Assembly (NCBI GenBank): GCA_963701995.1
Contig: OY969693.1
Span: 1,736,001-1,800,000 of the forward strand
Source of the DNA: Methanoflorens sp963701995
Lineage (GTDB): Archaea > Halobacteriota > Bog-38 > Methanoflorentales > Methanoflorentaceae
Length of the DNA stretch: 64,000 nucleotides
Reading direction: 5' to 3'
In this document: piece after piece, positions 61,478-64,000 of the stretch
Layout of the letters: each line of letters begins with the position of its first letter
Position numbering within the stretch: the stretch's first letter is position 1
Translations under genes and position numbers: made by a program
The notes under the pieces: generated by a model
What the model was told of the DNA's origin: nothing
Databases searched by the model: none
Seen by the model: only the letters and a program-made list of their open reading frames with translations

Positions 61478-62968
61478 ATGAGACAGGAAAAGATCGCCAC
61501 GGAAGAATTAACGCTTGACGAGATGGAGCAAGCGCTCTGGAAAGCCGCTGACATCCTCCGAGGCGCAGTCAGACCTGAGAGATACGGCAGCTATATGCTT
61601 CCGCTACTCTTCTTCAAACGACTATCTGATGTCTACGAGGAGGAGTATCAGGCGCTCCTTGAAAGGTTCAAGGACGAGGAAATCGCCAAGAGCAAGTTTC
61701 ACCGCTTTACAATCCCTGGGGGGTGTTTGTGGGAGGATATCCGTGTGGTGGCTCAAAACGTGGGTCAGAAACTCAATGATACGCTTGCCCAAATCGCAAA
61801 AATTAATTCATCGCTTGAAGGTGTGATCAACCGCGCAGATTTCAACAAGCAGGACGAGCTCCCGCAAGATCGGCTCATAAGGCTTATCGAGCACTTCAGC
61901 CCTCTTCATCTTGGCAACAACGATGTCTCACCCGACATACTTGGTACGGTCTACGAGTATCTCCTCAAGAAGTTTAATGAGGTGGCTCCGCAACGGGCTG
62001 GAGAGTTTTATACGCCGAGAGAGGTTGTCCGGACGATGGTGGAGATCCTTGATCCTCAAGAGGGATATGAGATTTACGATCCGTGTTGCGGAAGTGGGGG
62101 GATGCTCATTGAGTCGCACTATCACCTTGCGCGAGAGGGTAAAGATCCGAAGAAACTTTTCTTATATGGCCAGGAGATCAATGGCGAAACGTGGACTATT
62201 GCGATGATGAACGTCATGCTCCACGATCTTGAGGCAGAGCTGGATCAAGGTGATAGTTTTGCTGATCCAAGGTTCCTGGATGGATCTTCCTTGAAGCAGT
62301 TTGATCTAGTGATCGCCAATCCAATGTGGAACCAGGATGGCTACCGATCGATTATGGAAAGCGATCAGTTTGGTCGTTTCACGTATGGCATAGCATCGAA
62401 TAGTTCTGCCGATTGGGGTTGGATACAGCATATGCTCGCCAGCTTAAAGACTACAGGAAGAATGGGCATCGTTCTTGACCAAGGAGCGCTGTTTCGAGGC
62501 GGCGCTGAAGGGAAGATAAGAAAACAGATCATTGAGAAGGACTTAGTGGAGTGCGTGGTAGCTTTGCCTGAGAAGTTGTTTTACAATACCGGAGCTCCAG
62601 GATGTTTGCTTTTCCTAAACAAAGAGAGAAAAAAGGACAGAAGATCGAAAATCCTTTTCATCTATGCTGCCAAAGGGTTCGAGAAGCGCAAGAGCATGAA
62701 CCAACTGAGAGATGAAGACGTTCAGGGGATTACAGATGCTTACAAGCATTTCAAAGACGTTGAAGGTTACTGCAAATTGGCCGACTTGGACACTGTTAGA
62801 GCTAACGACTACAACTTGGCCGTGAATCGATATGCAGGAGTGTTAGATGATGAAGAGCTGGTGGACGTGGCGAAAATCTGGCAAGAGCTGAGGAGGCTGG
62901 AGAGTGAAAGACAACTAATTGATGGGAGAGTGAAGAATTTCTTGGAGGAATTGGGCTATGAGAAGTAG
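61478..62968 (+). CDS. hsdM: Type I restriction-modification system, methyltransferase subunit
   Basis: 496 residues from ATG 61478 (TTG 61421 adds 19 poorly coding residues). N-terminal HsdM helical domain (ALWKAADILRGAVRPERYGSYMLPLLFFKRLSDVYEEEY), SAM site DPCCGSGGML, catalytic NPMW (variant of NPPF) in DLVIANPMWNQ. Methylates adenine in the bipartite site chosen by HsdS. Overlaps hsdS by 11 nt. Confidence 0.96.
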   Translation: MRQEKIATEELTLDEMEQALWKAADILRGAVRPERYGSYMLPLLFFKRLSDVYEEEYQALLERFKDEEIAKSKFHRFTIPGGCLWEDIRVVAQNVGQKLNDTLAQIAKINSSLEGVINRADFNKQDELPQDRLIRLIEHFSPLHLGNNDVSPDILGTVYEYLLKKFNEVAPQRAGEFYTPREVVRTMVEILDPQEGYEIYDPCCGSGGMLIESHYHLAREGKDPKKLFLYGQEINGETWTIAMMNVMLHDLEAELDQGDSFADPRFLDGSSLKQFDLVIANPMWNQDGYRSIMESDQFGRFTYGIASNSSADWGWIQHMLASLKTTGRMGIVLDQGALFRGGAEGKIRKQIIEKDLVECVVALPEKLFYNTGAPGCLLFLNKERKKDRRSKILFIYAAKGFEKRKSMNQLRDEDVQGITDAYKHFKDVEGYCKLADLDTVRANDYNLAVNRYAGVLDDEELVDVAKIWQELRRLESERQLIDGRVKNFLEELGYEK

Positions 62969-64000
62969 GTTGAAAGAAGCTTCACTCGATGATGTCTGTT
63001 TGTTGGTCACTGATGGTACTCATGATACGCCTAAGCGAGTAAAAGACGGCTTTCCGTTAATTAAGGCTAAGGAAATCGTCGGCCGAAAAATCGATTTTGA
63101 GACTTGCGATCGAATTTCGGAAAAGGAACACCTGCGGGTTATAGCAAGGTCGAAACCTGAATATGGAGATACTCTATTTGCACACATAGGCGCTTCTCTT
63201 GGGGAAGCTGCCTTCGTAAATACAAACCGTTCTTTTAGCATCAAAAACATCGCTTTGTTTAAACCAAACCCAGCAATAATAAATCAACGCTATCTTTTTT
63301 ATTTGATAACAAGTCCCGCCTTCCAAGAGCTAGCCAAACGGACCAAAACAGGTTCAGCGCAACCATTTCTCAGTCTTGGAAAGCTGAGAGCTCATCGAAT
63401 AACTTATCACCAGGTTATGGATGAGCAACGGAAGATCGCGGCGATTCTCTCCGAAGTTGATAATTCTATTGAAAAATCCGACGAGATTATCACAAAGACG
63501 CAGCAGCTCCGAACAGGTCTCATGCAGCAGCTGTTGACCAAGGGGATCGGACATACGAGGTTTAAGCAAACGGAACTCGGAGAGATTCCAGAAGAATGGG
63601 AGGTAGTTTATTTCAGACAAATTATCACTTCGTACAGAAATGGTATTTATAAACCATCTAGTTTCTATGGCAGAGGCATTCCGAGTGTCAGAATGTACAA
63701 CATTGACGATGGAAAAGTCAACAAAGCTAAAGCTCCTTTGCTTGATGTAACAAAACCAGAAGCGAAAAGTTATGGACTCCTTCCAGGCGATATTCTGATA
63801 AACAGAGTTAATAGCATAGATCAGGTCGGCAAAGCAGGAATCGTGCAAGATGACCTTGGAGATGCTATCTTTGAAAGCAAAAACATCAGGGTTAGAGTGA
63901 GCCCTGATAGATGCGATCCGCATTATCTCGCATATTTTTTGTGTACGTCTCTGTATCTTAAGCAGATCCGGTCGAGAATCAAACCGGCAGTCTCTCAGGC
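62958..64000 (+). CDS. hsdS: Type I restriction-modification system, specificity subunit, 3' end outside window
   Basis: Starts at ATG 62958 inside hsdM, ribosome site TTGGAGGAATT. Open for 347 codons to the window edge. First target-recognition domain (about 1-155), conserved spacer helix QRKIAAILSEVDNSIEKSDEIITKTQQLRTGLMQQLLTKGIGHTRF, then the second half begins with ELGEIPEEWEVV, a canonical HsdS repeat. Defines the DNA site. hsdR is expected beyond the window. Confidence 0.95.
   Translation, partial: MRSRLKEASLDDVCLLVTDGTHDTPKRVKDGFPLIKAKEIVGRKIDFETCDRISEKEHLRVIARSKPEYGDTLFAHIGASLGEAAFVNTNRSFSIKNIALFKPNPAIINQRYLFYLITSPAFQELAKRTKTGSAQPFLSLGKLRAHRITYHQVMDEQRKIAAILSEVDNSIEKSDEIITKTQQLRTGLMQQLLTKGIGHTRFKQTELGEIPEEWEVVYFRQIITSYRNGIYKPSSFYGRGIPSVRMYNIDDGKVNKAKAPLLDVTKPEAKSYGLLPGDILINRVNSIDQVGKAGIVQDDLGDAIFESKNIRVRVSPDRCDPHYLAYFLCTSLYLKQIRSRIKPAVSQ

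Overview
The window is archaeal. A TATA-box binding protein (TBP), a type II archaeal glyceraldehyde-3-phosphate dehydrogenase, TATA-like promoter boxes and A/P-rich secreted proteins point to a euryarchaeon. A methanogen- or ANME-related lineage is my best guess from the mix of small redox, zinc-ribbon and C_GCAxxG_C_C proteins, but no gene here fixes the lineage. No rRNA, complete tRNA or CRISPR array was seen.

Layout. 1-21.4 kb is a mostly ordinary chromosome. It holds a MetE/UroD-like methyltransferase end, a wall-type secreted protein, an NRAMP metal transporter, a ferritin-like protein, GAPDH, an iron-sulfur flavoprotein, a membrane protein pair, amt-glnK, a lipoprotein, a TPR protein, TBP, a flavodoxin operon that includes two tiny proteins, and a lone terminase-small-subunit-like gene. 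21.6-27.6 kb holds a flavoprotein followed by small mobile-type genes, an exactly duplicated 408-bp segment, and a ferritin-VIT1 fusion. 27.2-50.9 kb is bounded by two directly repeated 3' halves of a tRNA-Val(CAC). It holds cargo-like genes (SDR, serine hydrolase, hemerythrin, ABC exporter, DsrE, GYD pair, LysE-like exporter, a large hybrid sensor kinase, cyanase, NAD(P)H-linked disulfide reductase) separated by at least seven relics of tyrosine-recombinase C-termini, all on the minus strand. 51-59 kb holds a PadR regulator beside an ABC permease, fasciclin, a peroxidase operon and a bacterial-looking group of hydrolases. 59.2-64 kb holds virus- or plasmid-type genes and the start of a type I restriction-modification locus (hsdM, hsdS cut by the window end).

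Themes. Iron and oxygen handling recurs: NRAMP, ferritin-like protein, VIT1 fusion, hemerythrin, small ferritin-like protein, glutathione-peroxidase-like protein, flavodoxins. Nitrogen handling appears as amt-glnK and cyanase.

The striking property of the window is dispersed duplication: several short protein families and non-coding blocks occur two to five times, many copies broken by single-base indels or nonsense codons. Some of these indels sit in homopolymer runs (zinc-ribbon protein, membrane protein at 10.8 kb, Amt), so part may be assembly error. The recombinase relics and duplicated blocks cannot be explained that way. All family assignments come from reading the sequence alone.
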